From Desulforamulus profundi (GTDB lineage: Bacteria > Bacillota_B > Desulfotomaculia > Desulfotomaculales > Desulfotomaculaceae), in the NCBI RefSeq assembly GCF_002607855.1, contig NZ_AWQQ01000005.1, positions 1-11,582 of the forward strand: a stretch of DNA of 11,582 bases. The letters run 5' to 3'. Shown here piece after piece: positions 1 to 6,961 of the stretch. The notes under the pieces are model-generated. The model was not told where the DNA came from and searched no databases. It was given only the letters and a program-made list of their open reading frames with translations. The position numbers were made by a program, and so were the translations under genes. The first letter of the stretch is position 1, and the number at the start of each line of letters is the position of its first letter.

Positions 1-771
1 CAGGGGATGGTTTTAAAGGACGGCGCCAAGATGTCCAAATCCAAGGGCAATGTGGTCAGTCCCGAGGAAATTATCGACCGCTACGGCGCGGATACCGCCA
101 GACTGTTTATCCTGTTTGCCGCCCCGCCAGAACGGGATCTGGAATGGAGCGACCGGGGCGTTGAAGGAAGTAACCGTTTTCTCAACCGGGTCTGGCGTCT
201 GGTTTACTCCGTTAAAGACCAGGTGGCCGCCGCCCCGGCCGTTGCCCCGGGGTCTTCCTTTGTGGGCGTTCACAAGGAAATGCGCCGGTTAACCCATTAC
301 GCCATTAAAAAAGTGACCGAGGATGTCAGCGGACGCTTTAATTTCAACACGGCCATCAGCACCATCATGGAACTGGTGAACGGCATTCACACCTACCGTG
401 ACAAGGTGGCAGAGGTGGAACGCGATTCCGCTGTATTGGCCGAGGCCGTCAATGCCACCATTATCCTGCTGGCGCCCTTTGCGCCCCATATCGCCGAAGA
501 ACTGTGGCAAGCTACCGGCCACCCGGGCAGTGTGCACCGGCAGCCCTGGCCGGTATACGATCCTGCCGCCCTGGTGGAAGACGAGGTAGAGATTGTCGTT
601 CAAATAAACGGTAAGGTGCGGGAGCGCCTGCACATTCCGGCCAACATGAATGCGGCCGAAATGCAGCAGTATTTGATGGATCTGGCACCGGTGCAGGAGT
701 TAATCGCCGGCAAACAGGTAATCAAGGTAATCCCTGTGCCGGGTAAGCTGTTAAACATTGTAGTAAAATAA
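1..771 (+). CDS. leuS: Leucyl-tRNA synthetase, C-terminal part (5' end outside window)
   Basis: LeuRS charges tRNA-Leu with leucine in the cytoplasm using ATP. The frame is open from the first base, so the gene enters from the left; 256 codons are visible. The class I signature KMSKS is at nt 28-42, within KMSKSKGN, and closes the catalytic site. It is followed by the helical anticodon-binding domain (TARLFILFAAPPERDLEWSD, then a conserved run ending in LAPFAPHIAEELW). The end is a LeuRS-type C-terminal domain with VQINGKVR and a hydrophobic final stretch. The order KMSKS, anticodon-binding domain, C-terminal domain is that of bacterial LeuRS; the KMSKS spacing and the QINGKVR element separate it from IleRS and ValRS. 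A strong hairpin follows the stop within a few bases, so leuS is probably the last gene of its transcript. No frameshift is seen in this part. Confidence 0.96.
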   Translation, partial: QGMVLKDGAKMSKSKGNVVSPEEIIDRYGADTARLFILFAAPPERDLEWSDRGVEGSNRFLNRVWRLVYSVKDQVAAAPAVAPGSSFVGVHKEMRRLTHYAIKKVTEDVSGRFNFNTAISTIMELVNGIHTYRDKVAEVERDSAVLAEAVNATIILLAPFAPHIAEELWQATGHPGSVHRQPWPVYDPAALVEDEVEIVVQINGKVRERLHIPANMNAAEMQQYLMDLAPVQELIAGKQVIKVIPVPGKLLNIVVK

Positions 772-778
772 ACAGGCA

Positions 779-808
779 AAAGACACCCTGACCGGTGTCT
801 TTCGTTTT
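779..808 (+). terminator. Rho-independent terminator of leuS
   Basis: Nine-base-pair stem (779-787 with 794-802, core AGACACC/GGTGTCT) around a six-base loop, followed by a T-rich tail (TTTCGTTTT). It starts 8 bases after the leuS stop. The same seven-base stem recurs at 1728-1749. Confidence 0.85.
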
Positions 809-868
809 GGTTTTAACAACAATGCATATACTTCCATTCCCGACGCATACTAAAACGTGTATGCCCAC

Positions 869-875
869 GGAGGTG
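869..875 (+). promoter_or_regulatory. Shine-Dalgarno site fixing the GTG start of the DUF421 gene
   Basis: GGAGGTG lies six bases before the GTG at 882. The frame is open further upstream (GTG 795, ATG 861), but 795 lies inside the leuS terminator and 861 lies just upstream of this site, so neither fits it. This site therefore decides the start. A six-base inverted repeat (GCATAC 845-850, GTATGC 859-864) sits directly upstream. Confidence 0.8.
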
Positions 876-881
876 AAAGTT

Positions 882-1574
882 GTGCAAGAACTGTTTCCGC
901 ATGTCTGGCGCACAGTGGTAATCTACCTGGCAGTTCTGGTGATTGTCAGGCTGACAGGAAAACGGGAGATCGGGCAGCTTTCTTCCTTTGACTTTGTGGT
1001 TGCCATTATCCTGGCCGAACTGGCGGCGATCCCGATGGAGTCCACGGAGATCCCGATTTGGCATGGCATTATTCCCATCGTCACCCTTGGACTGCTGGAA
1101 GTAGGATTTTCCTATTTAACCCTGATTAATCGACCCTTACGTAAAATATTATACGGCTCACCCCAGGTTATTATTGAAAACGGGCGGTTGTTAAAGCACG
1201 AAATGCGTTCCTCCCGATACAACCTGGACGACCTGTTAAGCCAGCTGAGGGAAAAGGGTTTTTATGATATTGAGGACGTGGAGTATGCCATTCTGGAGAC
1301 CTCCGGCAGGTTAAGCGTGATACCCCGCTCCCAAAAGAGACCGGTCACCCCGGATGATTTGGGAATATCCACCAAGTACGAGGGGCTGCCCACGGTGCTG
1401 GTCATGGACGGGGATGTGATGAAAGAGAACCTCAGCAAAGTGAACCTCGATGAAGAATGGCTTAAAGAAAAACTTGCCGAAAAAGGCCTTCACTCCAAAA
1501 AGGTTTTACTGGCCACCCTGAATACCCGGGGGCAGCTGATGATTGATTGCCAGAATGACGACAGAATGAGTTAA
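882..1574 (+). CDS. DUF421 / YetF-like membrane protein
   Basis: A 230-residue protein of the DUF421 family (Bacillus YetF, YrbG and YkjA; E. coli YcaP). It has three predicted membrane helices near residues 11-24, 38-55 and 62-82. The family-typical stretch RLTGKREIGQLSSFDFVVAI (23-42) joins the first two. A cytoplasmic part follows, with GSPQVIIENG (92-101), RYNLDDLLSQLREKG (112-126) and VEYAILETSGRLSVIP (133-148). Length fits the family. The biochemical role is not settled; in Bacillus several members are found in spores or are linked to spore properties, but nothing here shows that for this copy. The GTG start is chosen because a strong ribosome binding site precedes it by six bases. The gene lies between two terminators and is probably transcribed alone. 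A weak promoter-like pair, TTTTGG (805-810) and TATACT (827-832) with a 16-base spacer, overlaps the leuS terminator tail. C-terminal residues after about 150 are charged and less conserved. Confidence 0.9.
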   Translation: MQELFPHVWRTVVIYLAVLVIVRLTGKREIGQLSSFDFVVAIILAELAAIPMESTEIPIWHGIIPIVTLGLLEVGFSYLTLINRPLRKILYGSPQVIIENGRLLKHEMRSSRYNLDDLLSQLREKGFYDIEDVEYAILETSGRLSVIPRSQKRPVTPDDLGISTKYEGLPTVLVMDGDVMKENLSKVNLDEEWLKEKLAEKGLHSKKVLLATLNTRGQLMIDCQNDDRMS

Positions 1575-1583
1575 TAAACTTTT

Positions 1584-1614
1584 AGGTCTGATCTCAAAGG
1601 AGGTCAGACCTTTT
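1584..1614 (+). terminator. Rho-independent terminator of the DUF421 gene
   Basis: Perfect eight-base-pair stem AGGTCTGA (1584-1591) / TCAGACCT (1604-1611) with a 12-base loop, running into TTTT. It begins 9 bases after the stop codon. Confidence 0.8.
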
Positions 1615-1622
1615 AAAAATGG

Positions 1623-1717
1623 TTCTAGCGTATTAGTTACTATTTAGTTGATTATATCAGAATGATCAGAAAACCGGCTGGATAAATTTTGTTTTCCGGT
1701 AACTAAGTGATCTAGGA
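1623..1717. repeat. Nested imperfect inverted repeats, possible structured RNA or small palindromic element
   Basis: The perfect eight-base arms TTAGTTAC (1633-1640) and GTAACTAA (1699-1706) are enclosed by outer arms TTCTAG (1623-1628) and CTAGGA (1712-1717). The outer arms pair with one G-U and are separated from the inner arms by 4 and 5 unpaired bases. Inside are GAAAAC (1669-1674) / GTTTTC (1691-1696) and a small TGAT/ATCA hairpin near 1649-1659. Together they can fold as a closed, branched structure about 95 bases long. It could be a leader RNA domain, a miniature palindromic element or chance in AT-rich DNA. Confidence 0.4.
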
Positions 1718-1727
1718 GTAGTAAGAT

Positions 1728-1753
1728 AGACACCGTCTTATTGGTGTCTCCTT
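1728..1753 (+). terminator. Terminator-like hairpin in the comEA upstream region
   Basis: Seven-base-pair stem AGACACC (1728-1734) / GGTGTCT (1743-1749), eight-base loop, then CCTTTT. The tail is modest, so it may be a weak terminator or an attenuator. It lies 11 bases after the 1623-1717 inverted repeats. The left arm recurs as AGACACC at 1931-1937, between the comEA ribosome binding site and its ATG, and could in principle compete for the right arm. Confidence 0.5.
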
Positions 1754-1938
1754 TTCCATTATGTTTATGTACAGCTGAATATATAGTACGAATTATTCTA
1801 CTCAAAAATACCGTGGCAGGAGGTAGTATATCATAATGCTATTTTAATCAAATTATGGTTTTTTTAGCAGGAAATTGTCATTATGAATAGAAATAACCAT
1901 GAAGTCCGGTTGAGAAGTTTTTAGGAGGAAAGACACCA

Positions 1939-2571
1939 ATGTTAAATTTGGGCCGTAAGGAACAAGGCCTTATTTTAATCATTGTGGCAGTGGTCCTTTT
2001 TACTGCCGGTTACCAGTTTGCCCACCGGGAAAAGAAAGAGGTTGAGCTGGTGGGCCCATCCAGTGCAGAAGCCACCCATGAGGAGACCGGCCCGGTGGTG
2101 CATGTGGATGGAGCGGTGGAGAAACCGGGCGTTTATAAACTGCCCTCCGGCAGCAGGGTGAACGATGTCATTGAACAGGCGGTGGCTTTGCCGGATGCAG
2201 ATCTAAGTGCACTTAACCTGGCAGAAATTTTGAAAGACCAAAAGAAGCTGGTGGTCCCCAGAAAAATGGAGCAGCAGGCACCCGGACAAAATGTTGTTTC
2301 ACAGACCATGCAAGTACAGGCTCCCGGCAATGCAGCGGTGTCCAGTTTGCAGGCCACGCCACCCGCCAGGTCCAGCGGACTGGTGAATATTAATACGGCC
2401 GGTGCGGCGGAGTTGGACACGTTACCCGGCATCGGCCCGGCCCTGGCGGAAAGAATTCTGCAATACCGGCAGGCCAACGGGCCCTTTCAAACCATCGAGG
2501 ATATAAAAAATGTTTCCGGCATTGGTGATAAAAAATATGCCGACCTGCAGCACAGGATCACCGTTCACTAA
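1939..2571 (+). CDS. comEA: ComEA, competence DNA receptor
   Basis: A 210-residue membrane-anchored protein that binds double-stranded DNA outside the cytoplasmic membrane and passes it to the ComEC channel. It has an N-terminal membrane anchor (about 10-28), then an SLBB domain (about 53-108) with [21 protein letters not shown] Gln/Ala/Pro-rich linker (about 109-146) follows. The C-terminal pair of helix-hairpin-helix motifs (about 149-210) has [20 protein letters not shown] and [12 protein letters not shown], the DNA-binding signature of the family. Length and domain order match ComEA of other Firmicutes. The ATG follows AGGAGG (1923-1928) by ten bases. It heads a likely operon with the transglycosylase and comEC, 37 and 2 bases apart. 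Regulation is unknown; the structured region upstream is a candidate. Confidence 0.95.
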   Translation: MLNLGRKEQGLILIIVAVVLFTAGYQFAHREKKEVELVGPSSAEATHEETGPVVHVDGAVEKPGVYKLPSGSRVNDVIEQAVALPDADLSALNLAEILKDQKKLVVPRKMEQQAPGQNVVSQTMQVQAPGNAAVSSLQATPPARSSGLVNINTAGAAELDTLPGIGPALAERILQYRQANGPFQTIEDIKNVSGIGDKKYADLQHRITVH

Positions 2572-2608
2572 CCGGTGCCGTCAGATCAATCATACAGGAT
2601 GTGAATTC

Positions 2609-3256
2609 ATGGAAGCAAGTTTGCTGGCCCAGTTAATCCGACTCCAGGCAATGGAAACAAGCATGATTGGCATGAATGAAACCAGGGAGAATTCCGGGGA
2701 GTTTTCCCTGCTGCTGGCCCGGTTGATCGCCTCCGAAACGGGTTCTGCCAATGCAGCCCTTGACCTTAAACCCACCGTTCGTTTGGCGGAGGTCCCCTAC
2801 CTGCCGAAAAGGCAAGCCCAGGCCTCGGCCCGGGCAGCGGCGGCGTCTTTTCTAGCTGCCCGGGGTTCCAAGGAATATGAAGCCTTGGTAGAAAAGGCGG
2901 CCTTGCGGCACGGGGTGGACCCGGCCCTCTGTAAAGCGGTGGCCAGGGCTGAGTCGGGCTTTAACCCCGGCGCCACTTCCAAGGCCGGCGCCATGGGTTT
3001 GATGCAGTTGATGCCGGGCACTGCCAGGGGCCTGGGGGTGGACAACCCCTATGACCCGGAACAAAATGCTGATGCGGGAGTCCGCTACCTGAAATCGATG
3101 CTGGATAAATATAATGGGGATGTGGAACTGGCTCTGGCCGCCTACAATGCGGGGCCCGGAGCGGTGGACCGGCACGGGGGTGTGCCTCCCTATCAGGAAA
3201 CCCTTCATTATATTAAAACCGTTACCGGTTACCGGCGCAATTATGCGGGTGGCTAA
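2609..3256 (+). CDS. Soluble lytic transglycosylase (SLT domain)
   Basis: A 215-residue peptidoglycan lytic transglycosylase, which cleaves the MurNAc-GlcNAc bond with formation of a 1,6-anhydro ring. The SLT domain occupies about residues 90-213. The likely catalytic Glu is E115 in [13 protein letters not shown], followed by family motifs [15 protein letters not shown] (130-144), [14 protein letters not shown] (148-161) and [20 protein letters not shown] (175-194). Residues 1-85 are not recognised; they are Ala-, Ser- and Arg-rich, with neither a signal peptide nor a membrane helix. How the enzyme reaches the wall is therefore unclear; Bacillus YjbJ/CwlQ is a comparable short SLT protein. 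The ATG at 2609 has only a moderate AGGATGTGA site; longer versions start inside comEA and are unlikely. Its place between comEA and comEC, where Bacillus has comEB, suggests co-expression, perhaps to open the wall locally for DNA uptake (inference). Confidence 0.93.
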   Translation: MEASLLAQLIRLQAMETSMIGMNETRENSGEFSLLLARLIASETGSANAALDLKPTVRLAEVPYLPKRQAQASARAAAASFLAARGSKEYEALVEKAALRHGVDPALCKAVARAESGFNPGATSKAGAMGLMQLMPGTARGLGVDNPYDPEQNADAGVRYLKSMLDKYNGDVELALAAYNAGPGAVDRHGGVPPYQETLHYIKTVTGYRRNYAGG

Positions 3257-3258
3257 AC

Positions 3259-5656
3259 ATGCAACGACCGCTGGTTTTTCTGGTATTGGCCCTGATGATT
3301 GGGATCATCGGTGCTACAGTAAGCAGAATTGATGTCGCTGCTGCCATGATGGCAGCGGTTTTCGCCCTTACCATGGCGGGCATAGGGATCTTGAGGCCTG
3401 GCGTGTGAATGCCTGGGCCCTTTTTTGCGTCTGCGTCGCCCTGGGGATGGTCCTGACCTCTATGAAACTGGCGGCGGTGGAATCGCCGATGCTTGCCTTC
3501 AAGGGTAAGAGTGTGCGGCTGGTGGGTACCGTCATAGATCGACCGGATGTTCGTCCGGAGGCAGTATTTTATAAACTGGAACTAAGGACAATTGCCCATA
3601 ACCATGAGATGAAACCCACCACCGGCGTCCTCCGGGTCAAGATAAAGGGCCAGGGCAGGGTGTATCACTACGGTGATCTATTGGAAATGACGGGGTTGCT
3701 TGGTGTTCCGGACCCGCCGGGCAATCCCGGCGCCTTCGATTACCGGGCCTGGTTAAACAGGCAGGGTATCGCCGCCACCCTTACGGTGCAGGATGCCAGG
3801 GAAGTTAGGTACCTGGGCGGCGGCGGCAATCCTGTCCTGCGGACCGCCTACGGGCTGCGGAGTGCCCTGGAGAGGATCTTTGACCAAACCATGACCAAAA
3901 CCAATGCGGCGGTGGTCAAGGGCATCCTGTTCGGCACCCGGGGGGAGATCCCTCAGGAAGTACAGTTGGCTTTCAACGAAACCGGGCTGGTCCACATCCT
4001 TAGCGTGTCCGGGTATCATGTGGGTCTGGTAACCGTAATCCTGCTGGCCCTGCTGCGATTCATGAGAATCCCCACCCGTTTTACCGCCTGGGTGGCCATC
4101 CCGGCACTGATCTTTTATGCCATCATGACCGGGCTGGGGCCGGCGGTATTTCGCTCCACCATCATGGCGGTGCTGCTTTTGCTGGCCCATCACCTGGGAC
4201 GGCAGCAGGACTGGCCCACCACCCTGGCTGCCGCGGCGGGAATGATTTTGGTTGTCAATCCCCTGGATTTATATGATATCGGATTTCAACTTTCCTTTGC
4301 CGCCACCTGGGGTTTGCTCTATTTAACACCGGTAATGACGCAGCTCTTTCCCAGGCTCCCCAGGACTTTCTCTTTGCTGATTGCTGTGCCCCTGGCCGCC
4401 CAGTTGGCCACACTGCCTCTGGTGGTGCTGTATTTTAACCTGGTGTCGCTGGTTTCCGTACTGGCCAATTTGCTAACCGCCTACCTGGTAGCCCTTATCA
4501 TGCTGTTTAGCGGGATTTCCCTGCCGGTTGGAGTAATCTTCCTCCCCCTGGCCGGCTTTATCAATGCTAGCACAGGACTGCTTACGGACCTGTTCCTCTG
4601 GCTGGTGCAGTTCTGCAGCGCTCTCCCCGGGGCGGCACGGTACATCCCGGCTCCACCCCTGTGGCTGGTATTCCTTTATTACCTCCTGCTGGTGGGTGTT
4701 TTTGAACTGCTGCGGCGCCCCCGGTGGCAGGATAAGTTAAAACACATCCTGGGGGACGCCGTTGTAAAAGGGCGCAGCCATAGAATAGGCCTCGGCTGTT
4801 TGGTGTTCCTCCTGCTGACTGTTGCCTGGTTGGCCTGGCCAATCAATAACAGGCTGGAGCTGCATTTTATCGATGTGGGCCAGGGAGACAGTACCCTCAT
4901 CGTTACACCCAATCAAGGCACGGTTCTGGTGGACGCCGGTGGCTGGCGGGATGAGCTGCTCACCGGCAGGGGAGCGGGAAACCAGGTGGTGGTGCCCTAC
5001 TTGCACAGGCTGGGGATTAATCACCTGGATGTATTGATCATCACCCACCCGCATGCGGACCACGCCGGTGGAGCCCGGGCGGTGATCAAATCCATGCCGG
5101 TGGACATGGTGGTGGTGTCGCCCTACGGATTGCAGGAGGAAGATCAGGTGGATGAAGGGTACGAGGTCTTATTGAATGAAATCCGACAGCAGGGGATTCT
5201 GCTACGTGCAGCCAGGTCCGGGGACCGGTTGAAGATTGATTCCCTGGTAGCCATGAAATTTTTATCCCCGGCAGAAACCTACTCCGGCACCCGGTCGGAC
5301 GCCAATAACAACAGTCTGGTGCTTTTATTAAATTACCAGGCCGAACGGCGCTGTTCACCGGAGACATTGAGACAGAGGCAGAGGAGGACTTGCTCCAAAG
5401 GGATCAAATCCCCGGAGCAGAAATTCTTAAAGTACCTCACCACGGCAGCGGGTATTTTCATCCCGACTTCTTCATCCGGGTAAGCCCTGAGATTGCGGTC
5501 ATCTCCGCAGGGGCCAACAACCGTTTCGGCCACCCTTCCCCTAAGACTTTGGAAGCCCTCCAGGAGTTCAACAGCAAAATCTACCGGACGGACCGGCAGG
5601 GGGCGGTGATTTTAACCACAGAGGGTGTCAAGTGGAAGATTAAAACCGGTAAATAA
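3259..5656 (+). CDS. comEC: ComEC, competence DNA channel (two frameshifts in this sequence)
   Basis: ComEC is the polytopic membrane channel that carries single-stranded DNA into the cytoplasm during transformation. The N-terminus is read from ATG 3259 (MQRPLVFLVLALMIGIIG, two membrane helices), 2 bases after the transglycosylase stop. The frame hits TGA at 3406 and resumes one base earlier, at about 3399-3405 (WRVNAWALFCVCVALGM). Then come the DUF4131 region (KGKSVRLVGTVIDRPDVRP) and the competence membrane domain with GLVHILSVSGYHVG (near 3990-4025). The C-terminal metallo-beta-lactamase-like domain has FIDVGQGDSTLIV and the metal motif HPHADH (5046-5063). A second shift at about 5339-5341 moves the rest (TGDIETEAEEDLL 5357 onward, LKVPHHGSGYF with His-His at 5438-5443) into another frame. 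Adding one base at each point gives a 799-residue protein of normal length. Read as it stands, the gene yields no complete ComEC. Sequencing error is the likelier cause. Confidence 0.9.
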
Positions 5657-5657
5657 A

Positions 5658-5695
5658 AAAGGAAATACTAACCACGCAGATTTCCTTTGTTTTAG
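5658..5695. terminator. Bidirectional terminator between comEC and the DUF1444 gene
   Basis: Nine-base-pair stem AAAGGAAAT (5658-5666) / ATTTCCTTT (5680-5688) with a 13-base loop. On the plus strand TGTTTTAG follows. On the minus strand the left arm runs into a T tract (TTTTTTATTT), so the hairpin can end both convergent transcripts. Confidence 0.8.
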
Positions 5696-5723
5696 CTTTC
5701 AAAGGCGGAGCGGGGGCGTTTGT

Positions 5724-6512
5724 CTAGTTATGGTTTATAAGCCCCTGGTATTCTTTTATGATCCCGTTATGCAGTTCATATACCGAACCACTGATGGGAT
5801 AGGGGTTATTGATAAAACTACTGTGTCCAATCATAAAAGCCTGCCTTAGCACAGCCTGGTCAGCGGGGGAGAAAAGCATGACCACATCCCGGTTTGGCAC
5901 CATGGTCAGGACCCGTTGCTTGGGGGACAATCCCTGTTTTGCGGGTGTCAAAAGCAATGCAAGTAACCGGCTGGAGTCATAGGTATCACCATAGTTAAAG
6001 CCATAAATCTTCCTGCTTTCATCAAAAACTTGCAGAGGTTTTACCAGGTCGCGGAAGAAATTACGCAGCGCAATCCGGTATATTTTTTCCATACTAAAAC
6101 CCAACTGCTTCACTGTCTGCTGGTCCAGGAAAAAGATTCTCATCCCTTCATCAAGGACGTAAGCCATAGACAGTTCACCAATTAAAGGGTCGGTAACAAT
6201 TCCTTTGGCGTCCTGGGGTCCCACCAGCAGGGGATACAGCCTGTGGAGGTTCTCCTTTACATCAAGATGACTGATGCCTCTTTCCCGCCGGAGATCTTTA
6301 ATAAAGGGCGCCAGGACCTTTGCGATGTATCTGGGCCGCACAGGGGCACGCTGCCGGCAGTATCCCCTGTAGAAATTTTCCAAGGATAAATCAATCCAGT
6401 ATTCTCCTTTTTTCATTCGAATGGCAAAATAATCTAAATTATAAATTAAAGACTTGGGTACAGCATCCAAAATATATTCAGAAACCGTTTTGCGAAAGGT
6501 TTGCCGGTCCAT
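5724..6512 (-). CDS. DUF1444 / YtpQ-like protein of unknown function
   Basis: A 262-residue soluble protein resembling the DUF1444 family (Bacillus YtpQ). Shared traits include MAYVLDEGMRIFFLDQQTVKQ in the middle (compare YALDLGKTYRLIDQ in YtpQ) and NYGDTYDSSRLLALLL (compare NDGYDASRIL). Later come VPNRDVVMLFSPAD (compare VPHQDVLILAD) and a C-terminal NPYPISGSVYELHNGIIKE. The comparison is from memory of YtpQ, not from a search. No signal peptide or membrane segment is seen. Family function is unknown. The start is uncertain between ATG 6512 (13 bases after AGGGGGT) and the TTG directly upstream at 6515 (10 bases); ATG is preferred by default. The gene runs opposite to its neighbours. It faces comEC across a shared terminator and diverges from the MTH1187-family gene across about 130 bases. 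No convincing promoter for it was found in that gap. Confidence 0.82.
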   Translation of the reverse strand: MDRQTFRKTVSEYILDAVPKSLIYNLDYFAIRMKKGEYWIDLSLENFYRGYCRQRAPVRPRYIAKVLAPFIKDLRRERGISHLDVKENLHRLYPLLVGPQDAKGIVTDPLIGELSMAYVLDEGMRIFFLDQQTVKQLGFSMEKIYRIALRNFFRDLVKPLQVFDESRKIYGFNYGDTYDSSRLLALLLTPAKQGLSPKQRVLTMVPNRDVVMLFSPADQAVLRQAFMIGHSSFINNPYPISGSVYELHNGIIKEYQGLINHN

Positions 6513-6561
6513 CAAGCTTGTTCAGACCCCCTATCCTAACAGGTACATGCAATGAAGCGGT

Positions 6562-6590
6562 TTGTGAACTGTATGTTACTGTAATATAAT
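6562..6590 (+). promoter_or_regulatory. Housekeeping promoter for the MTH1187-family gene and holA
   Basis: TTGTGA (6562-6567), 17-base spacer, perfect TATAAT (6585-6590). It lies about 50 bases before the ATG at 6642, in the divergent gap with the DUF1444 gene. Confidence 0.8.
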
Positions 6591-6641
6591 AACTTTAGTA
6601 GAAATATATGCGAGAGAATTCCAAGAGAGGTGGTTTTTAAG

Positions 6642-6961
6642 ATGGCGTTGGTGGAAGTCACGGTCATTCCCCTGGGCACCGGCAGCACCAGTTTAAGCAG
6701 TTTTGTGGCCGGCTGTGTGAGGGTTTTGGAACAGGCGGAGGATGTTAAATACCAATTGACCCCCATGGGAACAGTTCTTGAAGGGGATCTGCCCAGCTCA
6801 TGGAACTGGTCCGCCAAATGCATGAGCAGCCTTTTTTGGCAGGGGCCACAAGGGTCAGCACCACCATCCGCATTGATGACCGGAGAGACAAGGAAGGCAC
6901 CATGCAAGGAAAGGTTGCTTCGGTAGAAACAAAATTAATCACACCGGGTGGCACGGACTAA
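6642..6961 (+). CDS. MTH1187-family (DUF77) thiamine-binding-type protein, frameshifted
   Basis: A small cytoplasmic ferredoxin-like-fold protein of the MTH1187/YkoF thiamine-binding family (COG0011). The N-terminal half reads MALVEVTVIPLGTGSTSLSS ... YQLTPMGTVLEGDL, which is typical of the family. At the C run 6792-6794 (GCCCAGC) the frame breaks. One extra C restores QLMELVRQMHEQPFLAGATR and an ending ...ETKLITPGGTD, stopping at TAA 6959-6961 as a 106-residue protein of normal size. The restored half is clearly the continuation, because it carries the conserved VSTTIRIDDRRDK region. GAGAGGTGG stands nine bases before the ATG. The restored stop is directly followed by the holA ATG (TAAATG), which is further evidence that the second frame is genuine and that the two are translationally coupled. 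Members are proposed to bind thiamine or related ligands; the role here is unknown. Confidence 0.87.

Larger units (their letters stand above)
1615..1938 (+). other. AT-rich intergenic region upstream of comEA, no gene recognised
   Basis: This is the longest gap in the window (stop at 1574, next start at 1939). It is clearly richer in A and T than its neighbours. Both strands lack an ORF with family-like sequence. It holds a nested set of inverted repeats at 1623-1717, a terminator-like hairpin at 1728-1753, and the AGGAGG ribosome binding site of comEA at 1923-1928. A weaker AT-only inverted repeat, CATAAT (1832-1837) / ATTATG (1852-1857), precedes seven Ts (1859-1865). I could not assign a convincing promoter, although comEA must have one here or read through from upstream. 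No known riboswitch signature was recognised. Confidence 0.6.

Noticed and set aside
1836..1847. Three-codon ORF (ATG CTA TTT TAA) behind a strong AGGAGGT site
   Set aside because: Too short to call a leader peptide, and no regulatory codon pattern is visible.
1832..1865. AT-only hairpin followed by seven Ts as a terminator
   Set aside because: A six-base A/T-rich stem with a 14-base loop is too weak to call.
1883..1924. Thirteen-codon ORF just upstream of comEA
   Set aside because: Weak ribosome binding site, no recognisable peptide, and it runs into the comEA binding site; cannot be distinguished from chance.
3753..4193. Minus-strand open frame of 146 codons opposite comEC
   Set aside because: Low-complexity His/Gln/Gly-rich sequence typical of an antisense shadow, with no ribosome binding site.
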